Assembly: GCA_963714995.1 (NCBI GenBank)
Contig: CAVQQP010000006.1
Location: 124,001 to 188,000 of the forward strand
Origin: Prado023 sp963714995
GTDB lineage: Bacteria > Actinomycetota > Actinomycetes > S36-B12 > CAIYMF01
Direction: 5' to 3'
Length of the DNA stretch: 64,000 nt
The notes under the pieces were generated by a model. It did not search any database. It was not told the origin of the DNA and saw only the letters and a program-made list of their open reading frames with translations. This document shows positions 1-9,601 of the stretch, in pieces. How positions within the stretch are numbered: the stretch's first letter is position 1; each line of letters starts with the position of its first letter. The position numbers were made by a program, and so were the translations under genes.

Positions 1-3000
1 CGACCACCTTCACCCGCTTCGACCAGCTCGACCAGCCCTTGGAGTTCTTCACCCGGACCGCCGCGTAGTAGGTGCCCTTCTTCTTCAGCGCCTTCGTCGT
101 GCACGCGGTCGTCGGACGGTCCCGCGCTGCAGCTTGCCTTGACCGAGCCGCCCTTCTTCTTCGAGTACAGGCGTGCCCCGTAACCCTTCAGGTACGAGTA
201 CCCGTTGAACGTGGGCGCTGCCCAGGCGATCGTGACCTGCCTGCCCGAGGGGGCCGCGCTGGTGACCTTCGGCGCGGAGGGCTTCTTCGGCGGCCCGGTG
301 ACGATGCGCGGCTTGACCGTGAAGGCCCCGGCAGCGGACTGCATCGTGAGGTCGATGTAGTACTTGCTGCGCTTCTTCATCTTCTTGGTCGTGCAGCTGG
401 TCTGCCCCGGCGGCGCAGAGCACTCACCGACCTTGGTCCGCCCTTGGACGACTTCGTGTAGAGCGTTCGCGGTGTACCCGGTGATGGTGTTCGAGCCCGG
501 GGTGGGCGGATCCCAGCGGACGGTCACCTTGCCCTTGGAGTAGGTGCTGACCGCACCCCCCGGTCCGGGCTTGCCCGGGGTGCGCGGGCTGCTGGCAGCA
601 CCGTTGCCGGCACGGTTGGTCGCCACGACGTCGATGTAGTACTGGGTCCCACCCTGCAGCTTCATGATCGTGCAGCCGGTCAGCGAGCCGTTGCTGGTGG
701 TGCAGCTGCCCACCGGCTTGCCGCCCGTCCCGGCGGTGTACGCCGACGCGGTGTACTTGGTGATGGCTGCGCCGTTCTCGGCGGCCGGCGTCCAGGTCAC
801 GTTGACCCCACCGGGCGTCCCGGAGACGGCCACGGAGCCAGGTGCGCTGGGCACGGTCCGCGGAGCAGCGAGGACGCGCCACGACGGACCGGAGATGCCC
901 TGGGCGTTGTGCGCCACGACCTCGACGTAGTACTTGCGCGCCGATGCCCGCTGGGAAGGAGCATGACCGCTCGCCGCCCCCGGCGGTGCAGCGAGGCGAT
1001 GGCGTTGCCGCCGATGGGCGCGTCGTACGCCGTCGCGGTGTACTGCGGTGATCGGCCGTGCCACCGCGCGAGATGGGGGCGCCCCAGTTGACCGTCACGC
1101 TCGACGGGGTCGTCCGTGCGGTGACCCCGACCGGTGAGGCTGGAGATGGACACCTGCTGGGCCGCTCGGCAGGTGCCGCCCGGACGTGGGCACGCAGGCG
1201 ACCTGCGCCCGGTTCAGGTTGGCCAGCTCGACGAAGTCGCCCGTGTCGGCCGATGAAGGGCTGCGGTCCGTGCCCACAGGAGGTACGTGCGCGAGCGGGC
1301 CGCTCGGGCAGTGGGCTGGGCGTCGACCGAAGTGCACGCGCAGCTGGTCTGCCCGGCGCGAGGGTCTGTTCCCGGCGAACAGGTAGGCGGCGCGGTCCTC
1401 GACGCTGCTGCCGTTGACGTAGTCGGGAGGACTCGGCGTCCCAGAATCCGTAGCCGCCGAGGCGCGCGACGGTGCCCCGAGGTGTTGGTCAGGTCGACGA
1501 ACTGCGCCGCCGACCCACGGATCGGCGGCGGGCGGAGCTGCGCGGGGGCGGTCGGCACCCTGGCACGCGGACGTACGCGAAGGGCGTCACGGGCGCGACT
1601 CGACGCCTCGGACGCGATCACTGGTCGTTCCGTTGTCGGCCGCGCACCGTGAACGTGTAGGCCGTGCCGTTCGTCAGACCCGTGACGACGCAGGAGGTGA
1701 CTCCGCCCGTCGCCGTGCAGGTGATCGCTCCGGCCCTGGGCGTGGCGGTCGACGGTGTAGAGGTGATCGACCGCCACCGTCGTCCACCGGGCGCAGGCCA
1801 GGAGACCACGCGCGTCGGCGTCGCCGGCAACCGCCACGACGCCGCTCGGCTGGCAGTGCGGGAGATGCGGCGCTGTCGCTGGGTCAGCCGGCTGACGGGC
1901 CCCGGACGGGACGTCGACTCGGGCGCTGGTGCCGAGGGCGTTCGCGGCTCGCACCGTCACCGTGTACGTCGAGCGCGTTGACGAGGCCCGGCGATGACGC
2001 AGGAGGTCGCCCCGTCGCGGTGCACGGACGCGACGGGCGTGGCACCAGAGAGCCGCGACGGCCTGCGGTGGCTGTCATGTGCATCCGCGGATCCGCCGCG
2101 CCAGTCACGGCGGGCGCGGTCCACGACACGGCGAGCGGAGCTGTCCGTCCGCCTCATCGACGGACAGGTCGGTCGGGATGCCGCGGTGCACCCCGGGGAG
2201 CCACGGTGCGCTGCCGTCGCTGGCACGGCCGCTGACTGACCGGCGGAGTTCACGGCCGTCACGGTGAACGAGTAGGCCCGCCCGAGTGTGCAGCCGCTGA
2301 ACGTGTGCGACGAGCCCGGTCACGCCGGTCGATGCGGTCCGGGATCGCACCCCCATCGGTGGACGTCGCGGTGCACGCGTGTAGGTGACGCTCGGAGCCT
2401 GCCGAGGTCCGTCGGGGCCACCCACGTCGACCGTCGCGTTGCCCGGCCCGTCGGTGCTGGCGGTCGCCGCGACTGAGCCCGGGTGCGCTCGGAGCCTGCG
2501 CACCGGCGGCGTCGCGTCCTGGATCCGGCTGATGGAGACCTTGCCCTGCAGCGCGTCCCCGCAGTTGTCCGGGTTGCACGGGTACGGGAACCACGCGCGC
2601 AGGTTCCCGGTGCCTGAAGCGGGCCAGAGGGGTCCATCAGGTAGACGGCGTCGCCCTCGAAGGCGGGGTTGTCGGCCGGCAGGTTGTTGAGGTTCATGTC
2701 GCCGGTGTAGACCTCGCGGACGGCTCCCTGGCTGCGATGACCGTCCCTGCGGCCAGACGTCCGGTAGCCGTTGATCGCCGAGTCGCGGATGATCCAGCCG
2801 CTCAGGTCGATCGCGCTAGGCGCCGCGGTTCTCGACGTAGACCTGCTCGGTGCCCGTAGTACTTGGCCCAGACCCGCACGTTCAGGTCCGGCGTGCGCCA
2901 CGGACCGCACAGGTTCGGCGACCACAGCCCGCGCCCCTCGGCTGGCGGCGTCGTCGGCGAGCACCCGGTACTCGAGGTTGTGCGCCCACTCGGGCTTGTT

Positions 3001-3479
3001 GCGTCGAGTCCGCAGCCAGCGGGAACCACATCATCCAGCCGTCGCTGACGGTGCCGCGGGAGGTGTCGTACCAGTTGCCCTCCTCGTCCTGGGCGTACAG
3101 GGAGCGGACGATGCGGCCCGACCGGAGTAGTCGTCGCTGGAGGCGACATCCACCGAGCGCGTCTGGACGCGTGCCCCGGAGGGCAGCTGCGCCGCGCAGC
3201 CGGTCCGTCGCCTGGGCAGCGCCACACTCAGCGGGGGTGCCGTTGTCGACCTCGGGGGCCTGGACACCGATGGTGCGGATGCGTTGGAGCCGCGGAGCCC
3301 CGGAGCCGGCGTCGAGGTTCGCGACCAGGGTGTCGCCGTCGGAGATCGACGTGACGGTTCCCTCCTCCCAGATCGAGCTCGTCGTCCGGGTTGGCCATGG
3401 CAGGGTTGCCCGCCGTCGTCCCGAGCAGCAGCCCGAGAACCCCGACCGCGACCCCCGTGCTGCTAAGGCCCTTCCTCAT
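1..3479 (-). CDS. Secreted SNase-like / lamin-tail / fibronectin type III repeat protein (frameshifted, 3' end outside window)
   Basis: The start at 3479 encodes MRKGLSSTGVAVGVLGLLLG followed by TTAGNPAMA, a signal peptide. Joining reading frames then gives a thermonuclease-like stretch (GTVTSISDGDTLVAN, then RIRTIGVQAPEVDNGTPAECGA) near 3370-3210. Next come lamin-tail-like segments: DLSGWIIRDS near 2800, and QFVDLTNTSG and GDFVELANLN near 1500-1220. The rest, down to position 1, is a run of Fn3 domains, for example WDPPTPGSNTITGYT and CTTSNGSLTGCTIMK. The whole length is broken by many frameshifts, so no single frame is intact, and the 3' end lies left of the window. Secretion is clear; nuclease activity is not established. 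The domain identities come from pieced-together motifs. It could be a pseudogene, but indel errors are likelier given similar breaks in essential genes elsewhere. Confidence 0.65.
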
Positions 3480-3540
3480 GCGCCTCCCCTTCCCCTGATT
3501 GGCATCGGCGCCATCCCGCCATCACGCACGGGATCCATGC

Positions 3541-4233
3541 TCACCGGGCGTTCGCCCGTTCCAAGTCACCCTCGAAGTCCACCTCGACGGCGAACAGGTC
3601 CGAGATGTCCACGGGCGTCACCTCGACGCCGTCATGCTGGATCGCCAGCTCGATGCCGCGCTCGAAGTAGTCCTGGTCGTCGCAGGCTGCGAGCTGGCGG
3701 ATCAGTGCGGCCTTGTCCTTGCCGCCGATCAGGTTGATCCCGACGGCCTCGCCGAGCCCGCCCACGACGGTCTTGGACAGCTCACGCACGTACCCGCGGT
3801 CATCGACGGTGTACTTGACCTCCTCGTCAGCGACAGCCGAGGTGTTCACGGCCACCGCTGAGCGTCCCGAGACGATGAACGGCGTGAGCCGCTCGAGGAT
3901 GACCTTGTCGAAGACGACGTCGCCGTTCATCCAGATCACCGAGCCCTCGTGCGAGGCCCGCAGCGCCTTGAGCAGGGACTTCGAGGTGTTGGTCTGGTCG
4001 TAGACCTCGTTGTAGACGAACACGGCGTCGGGCTGGTGCTCCATGACGCTGTCGTTCTTGAAGCCGACGACGATCATGATCCGCACGTCCTCGCCGAAGA
4101 CGCTCTTGATGTTGTCCACCTGCTGCTCCATGATCGTCTGGCCGTTGGCCAGGCGGGTGAGCGGCTTCGGGAAGGGTCGACCCAGCCGTGTGCCCATGCC
4201 GGCGGCAAGAATGGTGACCTGGACCTGGGACAT
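3541..4233 (-). CDS. Sugar/choline-phosphate-type nucleotidyltransferase (MobA/LicC-like NTP transferase)
   Basis: A 230-residue single-domain nucleotidyltransferase. The nucleotide-binding signature is near the N-terminus (ILAAGMGTRLGRPFPKPL, about residues 8-25), with the metal-binding region WMNGDVVFDK near residue 100. It lacks the left-handed beta-helix tail of GlmU or ManC enzymes, which favours the short cytidylyl/uridylyl-transferase type such as LicC. The start at 4233 is chosen because GAGGAG lies just upstream; the frame also extends further upstream without a ribosome site. It lies downstream of, and on the same strand as, the glycerophosphotransferase at 4425-5735, so a role in supplying a CDP- or UDP-activated precursor for a surface polymer is inferred. 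The exact substrate cannot be read from sequence. Confidence 0.72.
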   Translation of the reverse strand: MSQVQVTILAAGMGTRLGRPFPKPLTRLANGQTIMEQQVDNIKSVFGEDVRIMIVVGFKNDSVMEHQPDAVFVYNEVYDQTNTSKSLLKALRASHEGSVIWMNGDVVFDKVILERLTPFIVSGRSAVAVNTSAVADEEVKYTVDDRGYVRELSKTVVGGLGEAVGINLIGGKDKAALIRQLAACDDQDYFERGIELAIQHDGVEVTPVDISDLFAVEVDFEGDLERANAR

Positions 4234-4424
4234 CGACGCTCCTCGTGTTGGCCGCGTGCAGCGGCCCTGGTTCGACTGTGCCAAAGAACCATTGTCTCAG
4301 GGAAACCGCCCCGCTCGAAGGCGCAACGCGTTAGGTGCGACCTATCGGCACCTTGAGGTTGATGTCCCGAATCCGGCATTTCCGGCACAGGTGTGCACAG
4401 GCCACGGCGCCGGTCCGGCCGGGC

Positions 4425-5735
4425 CTACGGCCAGATGCCGTGGGCGGCCAGGCGACGCATGTCCGCGAGGCCGGCCTGGTGCTCGGCGATGGCCGCGAGC
4501 AGCGCGTCGTGGAACTTGCGGGTGCTCTCGCCGGGGGCGGCGTCATCGAAGTAGAACGCCCGCAGCGTGGCCCGCGCGGCCCGGAACCGGTCCTCGGCCA
4601 GCAGCGCCGCGATGTCGGCCCGGGCGGTGGGAAGGGAGTCGGCATCGATGATGTGCGATGCCGCGGCGATCGGTGCCTCCCGCAGCAGCCCGGCGCGGTT
4701 GGTGCGGCGGTCGGTCAGCACGATCGGCGCGTCGGACCGGGAGTAGAGGAAGTCCAGGCCGACGCTGGAGATGTCGGACACGAGCAGGTCGACCCGTGGG
4801 AACAGGGCCAGGATGTCGCCGTCGGCCCGGTACTCATGCCCCGCAGCCGGGTCGGCGGCGGCCGCAGCCGCGATGCGTGCGACCACCGTGGCGTGCGCGG
4901 TGGACACCGCGGGCATCAGGCTGAGGACCACGCGGGGATGCGGCTTGTAGATCACCCGGACATCCGGGATGGCCAGCAGCGCCTCGATGAGGGCCACGCC
5001 GTAGCGGTCCAGCGAGGTGAAGTTGTTCATCTCGTCCTCGCCCTCCCACGTGGGGGCGTAGAGGACGGTTCGGCGGCTGCTCGGCGCCAGGGTGGGCGCG
5101 GGGTTGAGGTCCAGCTGGGGGCGCCCGACCTTCACCAGCGTGGACTCGTCGAAGTCCACGAGGGCCGCGCGGTGCCGGCGCACGGCTGCCTCCCCGGCGA
5201 CGAACACCTTGTCGTAGGCCTTGGCCTGGTTGGACACCATCGAGACCTTGTCGGACTCGCCATGGTTGACGTGGATGTGCACGGCGTCGGGCCACACGAG
5301 GGACTGGAAGTTCCGCAGCCCGTTGTTGGGGTAGATGATCGCCTTGGGCTGCAGCACGCGGTAGAGGTCCATGAGCCCCGGGAAGGGCAGGGCCAGGAAG
5401 CTCGGTGCCGGCAGGTCCCGGCCCATCAGCTCGGTCCACGCGGACCGCGCCCGGGTGACGATCCCGAAGTTGAGGTCGCCGCTGTGGGCGCCGATCACGG
5501 GCAGCCACTGCTCGATCTGGTAGATCTTCGCCGCGGTGTCAGGGAAGTAGAACAGGGCATCGACAGGCGGTGCGGTCCAGCCGTTGCGCAGCAGCGACGA
5601 GGCGTCGATCGACTCGCCCCGGGCCTCGACCTCCCCCTCGGTCACCGCGCGCGCACTCAGGCGGGTGCCCGCGAGGGTCAGCCTCCAGCCGATGCCCCGG
5701 GAGGCGCGCAGTCCCAACGACCTGACCCGACCCAT
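4425..5735 (-). CDS. CDP-glycerol glycerophosphotransferase family protein
   Basis: A 436-residue protein of the TagF/TagB family, which polymerises or primes poly(glycerol-phosphate)-like chains from CDP-glycerol at the cytoplasmic membrane. Family landmarks visible are HVNHGESDK (about 156-163), a YAPTWEGE block (about 226-233), YKPHPR (about 263-268) and SDISSVGLDFL (about 320-330), the last two being the usual nucleotide/phosphate-binding region of the C-terminal GT-B half. The start at 5735 is supported by GGAAGGGA upstream. It is transcribed away from the methyltransferase at 5973, and the nucleotidyltransferase at 3541 follows about 190 bases downstream on the same strand. The length suits a TagB-like single-domain enzyme, not a fused polymerase. 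Acceptor and polymer are unknown. Confidence 0.82.
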   Translation of the reverse strand: MGRVRSLGLRASRGIGWRLTLAGTRLSARAVTEGEVEARGESIDASSLLRNGWTAPPVDALFYFPDTAAKIYQIEQWLPVIGAHSGDLNFGIVTRARSAWTELMGRDLPAPSFLALPFPGLMDLYRVLQPKAIIYPNNGLRNFQSLVWPDAVHIHVNHGESDKVSMVSNQAKAYDKVFVAGEAAVRRHRAALVDFDESTLVKVGRPQLDLNPAPTLAPSSRRTVLYAPTWEGEDEMNNFTSLDRYGVALIEALLAIPDVRVIYKPHPRVVLSLMPAVSTAHATVVARIAAAAAADPAAGHEYRADGDILALFPRVDLLVSDISSVGLDFLYSRSDAPIVLTDRRTNRAGLLREAPIAAASHIIDADSLPTARADIAALLAEDRFRAARATLRAFYFDDAAPGESTRKFHDALLAAIAEHQAGLADMRRLAAHGIWP

Positions 5736-5972
5736 CGTGTGTCCCTTCCGGACGCGCGACCATGCGATCGCCGCCGGGGGCGATTCTGCCGCACAAGGCC
5801 TGCTCGGCGCGTCATCCGGGTCGGTCGTGGCCGCCTGTGCCATCGTGACGCGCGCACCCGGGTTGTGATCACGGGGTCGACTGGGACAGGCTGCGGGAGG
5901 CCACTCATGGCAACGAATCGGACGATGGCACGTCGGGCGGACGCGCGGATCAGCGTCGAAGGGAGGGCTCGC

Positions 5973-6452
5973 ATGCAGTGGACACCTCGGCACCGTCGCA
6001 TCGGCAACCTCCTGGTGGCCGCGCAGTTCACCCTGATCGGGCTGTGCGTCCTGCCGCTGGGCCCGGTCATCGGCTCGGGCCAGCTGCGTCCCCTGGGGTT
6101 GGCCTGCCTGGCCCTGGCGGCCGTCGTCGGTGGGCTGGCCCTGCTGGCCATGGGGTCAGACACCCGCGTGCATCCCGTGCCCGACGCGCAGACCCCGCTG
6201 CGCATGAACGGGATCTACGCCTGGATCCGGCACCCGATGTACGCCGCGGTCCTGCTGGCCTGCCTGGGCGTGACCCTGTCGACAGGACGGGTCCTGTCGC
6301 TGCTGTCGTTCCTCGCCCTGGTCGTCGTGCTGCACGTCAAGGCACAGTTCGAGGACCGGATGCTGCAGGAGAAGTTCGGCTGGCAGTTCTCGGTGTACGC
6401 CTCACGGGTGCCCGCACTGTTCCCGGCGCCCTGGCGGTCACACGCCCGCTGA
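5973..6452 (+). CDS. Isoprenylcysteine carboxyl methyltransferase (ICMT)/PEMT-like membrane protein
   Basis: A 159-residue membrane protein with about four hydrophobic segments (roughly 12-33, 40-60, 90-103, 106-122). It carries the ICMT/PEMT-family signature NGIYAWIRHPMY (about 79-90) and, further on, EDRMLQEKFGWQFSVYASRVP, the usual C-terminal SAM-binding region with a conserved Glu. Bacterial members methylate small lipophilic or isoprenoid substrates; the substrate here is unknown. The ATG at 5973 is preceded by GAAGGGAGG. The frame is open far upstream, but that region is antisense to the glycerophosphotransferase and has no start support. The gene converges on the CoA-transferase genes with a gap of under 30 bases. 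Confidence 0.75.
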   Translation: MQWTPRHRRIGNLLVAAQFTLIGLCVLPLGPVIGSGQLRPLGLACLALAAVVGGLALLAMGSDTRVHPVPDAQTPLRMNGIYAWIRHPMYAAVLLACLGVTLSTGRVLSLLSFLALVVVLHVKAQFEDRMLQEKFGWQFSVYASRVPALFPAPWRSHAR

Positions 6453-6479
6453 GCGGCGGACTCAGCTGCTGGTCGGCTG

Positions 6480-7118
6480 TCAGCCGGTCGCGTCGGTGAT
6501 CTGCGGTCCCGTGGCCGCGCGGACGTCGTCGACGCTCACGCCGGGGGCGCACTCGCGCAGGACCAGCCCGTCGGGCGTGACGTCGAGCACGGCCATGTCG
6601 GTGATGATCCGGTGCACCACGGCGATCCCCGTGAGCGGCAGCGTGCACTCGTCGACGATCTTGTGCGAGCCGTCCTTGGCGACGTGCTCCATCATCACGA
6701 TGACCCGCTTGGCGCCGTGGACGAGGTCCATCGCACCGCCCATCCCCTTGACCATCTTCCCGGGGATCATCCAGTTCGCCAGGTCGCCACGGGCAGACAC
6801 CTGCATGGCGCCGAGGATCGCTGCGTCGACGTGCCCGCCCCGGATCATCCCGAAGGACAGGGCGGAGTCGAAGAAGCTGGCACCGGGCAGCGTCGTGACG
6901 GTCTCCTTGCCGGCGTTGATCAGGTCGGGGTCGACCTGGTCCTCGGTCGGGTAGGGCCCGACCCCCAGGATGCCGTTCTCGCTCTGCAGGATGACGTGGA
7001 CGCCCTCGGGCAGGTAGTTCGGCACCAACGTGGGCAGTCCGATGCCGAGGTTCACGTACTGGCCGTCCACGAGCTCGAGGGCCACACGGGCGGCGAGCTC
7101 CTCACGGGTGAGCGCCAT
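6480..7118 (-). CDS. scoB: 3-oxoacid CoA-transferase subunit B
   Basis: A 212-residue beta subunit of a family I CoA-transferase, which transfers CoA from succinyl-CoA (or a similar donor) to a 3-oxoacid. The catalytic-glutamate motif QSENGILG is at about residues 45-52, with Glu47 as the probable covalent CoA-thioester nucleophile. NLGIGLPTLVPNYLP near the N-terminus is typical of the family. Its ATG shares a base with the stop of subunit A (TGATG at 7116-7120), so the two are translationally coupled. The length is normal. The alternative substrates acetoacetate and 3-oxoadipate (pcaJ/catJ) cannot be separated without alignment, but no aromatic-degradation genes lie nearby. Confidence 0.88.
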   Translation of the reverse strand: MALTREELAARVALELVDGQYVNLGIGLPTLVPNYLPEGVHVILQSENGILGVGPYPTEDQVDPDLINAGKETVTTLPGASFFDSALSFGMIRGGHVDAAILGAMQVSARGDLANWMIPGKMVKGMGGAMDLVHGAKRVIVMMEHVAKDGSHKIVDECTLPLTGIAVVHRIITDMAVLDVTPDGLVLRECAPGVSVDDVRAATGPQITDATG

Positions 7119-7885
7119 CAGGACCTCGCCTCCTTCCGGACGGTGCGTCGTTCGATCCGCTTCGCGGCGATGTCCGCCGGCCCGAGCGCGAGCACGCGCT
7201 GGACGAAGATCCCGGGCAGGTGCACCGACGCCGGGTCGATCTCGCCGGGGGAGACCACCCGCTCGGCCTCCACGATGGTGATCCGACCGGCCATGGCAGC
7301 CAGCGGGTTGAAGTTGCGCGTGCTGGTGTCGAAGATGCAGTTGCCCAGGGTGTCGGCCAGGCTCGCGCGCACCAGGGCGAAGTCCGTGGTGATGCCGCGC
7401 TCGAGGACGTACATCCGACCGTCGAACTCGCGCGTCTCCTTGGCGGGCGAGGCCACCGCGATCCCGCCGGAGCCGTCGTAGCGCCAGGGCAGGCCACCGT
7501 CGGCCACCTGCGTCCCGACGCCCGCCGGGGTGTAGAACGCGGGGATGCCCGCCCCGCCGGCGCGCAGGCGCTCAGCCAGCGTGCCCTGGGGGGTGAGCTC
7601 CACCTCCAGCTCGCCGGAGAGGAACTGTCGCTCGAACTCCTTGTTCTCCCCCACGTACGACGAGGTCATCCGCCGGATGCGGCGCTGGGCGAGCAGCAGC
7701 CCCAGCCCCCAGTCATCGACGCCGCAGTTGTTGCTCACGACGTCGAGATCCGTGACGCCGGCGTCGAGCAGGGCGGCGATCAGGGCACTGGGGATGCCGC
7801 AGAGGCCGAACCCGCCGACGGCCAGCCGTGCACCATCGGGGATGTCGGCGACGGCCTGCGCAGCGCTGGAGACGGTCTTGTCCAC
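7118..7885 (-). CDS. scoA: 3-oxoacid CoA-transferase subunit A
   Basis: The alpha subunit, 255 residues from the GTG at 7885, which is preceded by AGGAGGA. It has the glycine-rich CoA-binding element GGFGLCGIPSALI at about 24-36 and the family strings VSNNCGVDDWGLGLLL, SSYVGENKEFERQ, LAERLRAGGAGIPAFYTPAGVGT and RNFNPLAAMAGR. It overlaps subunit B by one base, and the two form the usual heterodimer for ketone-body/3-oxoacid activation. The frame remains open upstream of the chosen start and there reads a Pro/Glu/Gly-rich tandem repeat, which is outside the family and comes from a 15-base DNA repeat. Confidence 0.88.
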   Translation of the reverse strand: MDKTVSSAAQAVADIPDGARLAVGGFGLCGIPSALIAALLDAGVTDLDVVSNNCGVDDWGLGLLLAQRRIRRMTSSYVGENKEFERQFLSGELEVELTPQGTLAERLRAGGAGIPAFYTPAGVGTQVADGGLPWRYDGSGGIAVASPAKETREFDGRMYVLERGITTDFALVRASLADTLGNCIFDTSTRNFNPLAAMAGRITIVEAERVVSPGEIDPASVHLPGIFVQRVLALGPADIAAKRIERRTVRKEARS

Positions 7886-7897
7886 GCGATCCTCCTG

Positions 7898-7956
7898 CGG
7901 GAGTGCCCCTGCGGGCAGTGGGCCTTCGGGGAGTGGGCCTTCGGGGAGTGGCTGTG
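7898..7956. repeat. Imperfect 15-bp tandem repeat upstream of scoA
   Basis: About four imperfect units related to cggggagtgggcctt lie in tandem between the end of the LCP gene and the start of scoA; the middle two are nearly identical. The repeat sits just upstream of the scoA ribosome site and could be slippage-generated spacer or a binding array. No protein role is proposed. Confidence 0.7.
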
Positions 7957-8023
7957 CACGACACGATATCCGCCTCCCGGTGGCCATCCGCGGTCGGCAG
8001 AGACTCCGCGGGACGCGGCCTGC

Positions 8024-9436
8024 TCAGCCGGTGCAGATGTCCTGGGCGGCGGTCGTGCTCGGCTCGTTGCCGCCGACCCCCGACCCGGTCCTGGTCGCCT
8101 TGACCCGTATCTCCTGCACCCCGTCATAGGTCTCGCCGAGGGTCAGGTCGAGCCGGGTGCCCTGGTCGGGGTCCTCACGAAGGACCGATCCGGGGACGGC
8201 CGCCTGCAGTGTGCGGGCGGCCTCGAGCTGGTCCGGGGAGTGCCGGATGGTCGTCCTGGCCGACACCTTCTCCCGGGCGTCGATCGCACCGATCCCGAAG
8301 CCGGTGGCGGCCAGGTCCTCGGCTGCCCGCGACCCCTGTCCGTCGACCCCGGTCGCGTTGTGCACGTCGACCACGATCTGGTCGGGGGCCTCGGTGAGCT
8401 TCTCCCCGTCAGCGCCCTTGGTGGGCGGGGGCGGCCACGGCTGCTCGGCAGCGAGTGCTGCCCATATCGCGTCCGCCTTCGGCTGGTCGGCCACGATCGT
8501 GGCGCCGTCGGAGTTGGGCAACCACGGCAGCGTGACGAAGGAGACGTCCTTGGGCCGGAGCCCGGCAAGGCTGGCCGCCATCGCGATCAGGCCGTCGGAG
8601 TCAGCCAGGGCGGTGTCCGTGGCGATCGCCTTCGACGACTCGTTGAGCACCCGCCAGACGCGCAGCGGGTCGGTGAGCAGCCCGGAGCTGGTGACCTCCT
8701 GGATCAGCGACGACAGGAAGATCTGCTGCCGGTTGATCCGGCTGATGTCCGAGCCGTCGCCGATGTTGTGCCGGACGCGGACGAAGGCCAGGGCGTCCTC
8801 CCCGCTCACCCGCGTGCGCCCGGCGGGCAGGTCCACCCCGGACTTGGCGTCCTGCAGCGGACGGGTCAGGCACACCTCGACGCCGCCCAGGGCGTCGATC
8901 GTCTTCTTGAACCCGTTGAAGTCCAGCACGACGAAGTGGTCCACGGTCAGGCCGGTCATCGCCTCCACGGTCTTCACGGTGCATCCGGGCCCGCCCCGGT
9001 CGAACGCGACGTTGAACCGGTCGCGGGTGGGCGGCAGCACCCGGTCGTCCTCGTCCGTGCACTCCGGCAGGTCGACGATGGTGTCGCGCGGGATGCTCAC
9101 CACCACCGCGGACTCCCGGTCGGGGTAGACGTGCAGCAGCATCGTGGTGTCCGACCGGGCCCCCTCGAAGTTCCCGTAGCCCTTGTTGCCCGTTCCTGTG
9201 CGCTGGTCCGAGCCCATCAGCAGGAAGGTGACGGGGCCCTCGGACAGGTCCCCGTAGTCGACGGGGCGCTGCCCCACCTGGTGGCTGATGTCGATCTTCG
9301 TCACGTTGTCCTCGAGCCGCCCGACCGCGACCGTCGCCGACCCGGCGGCCACCGTCAGCGCCAGGGCACCGGCCGAGGCCACGCCCGCCATGACGCGCAG
9401 GACGCGATGGCGCCCCGAACTCGAGTGACCCGACAC
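8024..9436 (-). CDS. LytR-CpsA-Psr (LCP) family protein with C-terminal LytR_C domain
   Basis: A 470-residue membrane-anchored phosphotransferase that in this family attaches anionic or arabinogalactan-type polymers to peptidoglycan from undecaprenyl-pyrophosphate carriers. It has one N-terminal membrane anchor (about 12-35) and the LCP core: LLMGSDQRTG (about 72-81), RSDTTMLLH (about 94-102), SIPRDTIVDLP (about 114-124) and VRVRHNIGDGSDISRINRQQ (about 219-238), with the conserved acidic and Arg residues present. The LytR_C domain begins near VDVHNATGVDGQGSRAAEDL. The GTG at 9436 follows a possible minus-10 (TACCCT on the minus strand, 9448-9443) by six bases, suggesting a leaderless mRNA. 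It is divergent from the amidase at 9602. The neighbourhood matches the Rv3267 LCP locus of mycobacteria (from memory). Confidence 0.9.
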   Translation of the reverse strand: MSGHSSSGRHRVLRVMAGVASAGALALTVAAGSATVAVGRLEDNVTKIDISHQVGQRPVDYGDLSEGPVTFLLMGSDQRTGTGNKGYGNFEGARSDTTMLLHVYPDRESAVVVSIPRDTIVDLPECTDEDDRVLPPTRDRFNVAFDRGGPGCTVKTVEAMTGLTVDHFVVLDFNGFKKTIDALGGVEVCLTRPLQDAKSGVDLPAGRTRVSGEDALAFVRVRHNIGDGSDISRINRQQIFLSSLIQEVTSSGLLTDPLRVWRVLNESSKAIATDTALADSDGLIAMAASLAGLRPKDVSFVTLPWLPNSDGATIVADQPKADAIWAALAAEQPWPPPPTKGADGEKLTEAPDQIVVDVHNATGVDGQGSRAAEDLAATGFGIGAIDAREKVSARTTIRHSPDQLEAARTLQAAVPGSVLREDPDQGTRLDLTLGETYDGVQEIRVKATRTGSGVGGNEPSTTAAQDICTG

Positions 9437-9567
9437 GCAATAAGGGTACGTGACTGGCCAGATAAGCATGGGTAAACTCACGGTTCGATAACGCAAAGTC
9501 ACGACGGAATGGCCTGATTCGCCGATGAACGGGTCCAGACTGCGGTTGTCCGACACGCAGAGCGACG

Positions 9568-9589
9568 ACCCGGGGGGGACCGCCCGGGT
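9568..9589 (+). promoter_or_regulatory. Hairpin abutting the amidase ribosome-binding site
   Basis: The arms ACCCGGG (9568-9574) and CCCGGGT (9583-9589) are perfect inverted repeats with an eight-base loop, ending one base before the GGGAGG ribosome site of the gene starting at 9602. It could mask or position that site. No experimental basis. Confidence 0.35.
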
Positions 9590-9601
9590 GGGAGGCCCCA
9601 C

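Noticed and set aside
4335..5972. Long plus-strand open frame leading into the methyltransferase
   Set aside because: It is antisense to the glycerophosphotransferase; a ribosome site supports the start at 5973.
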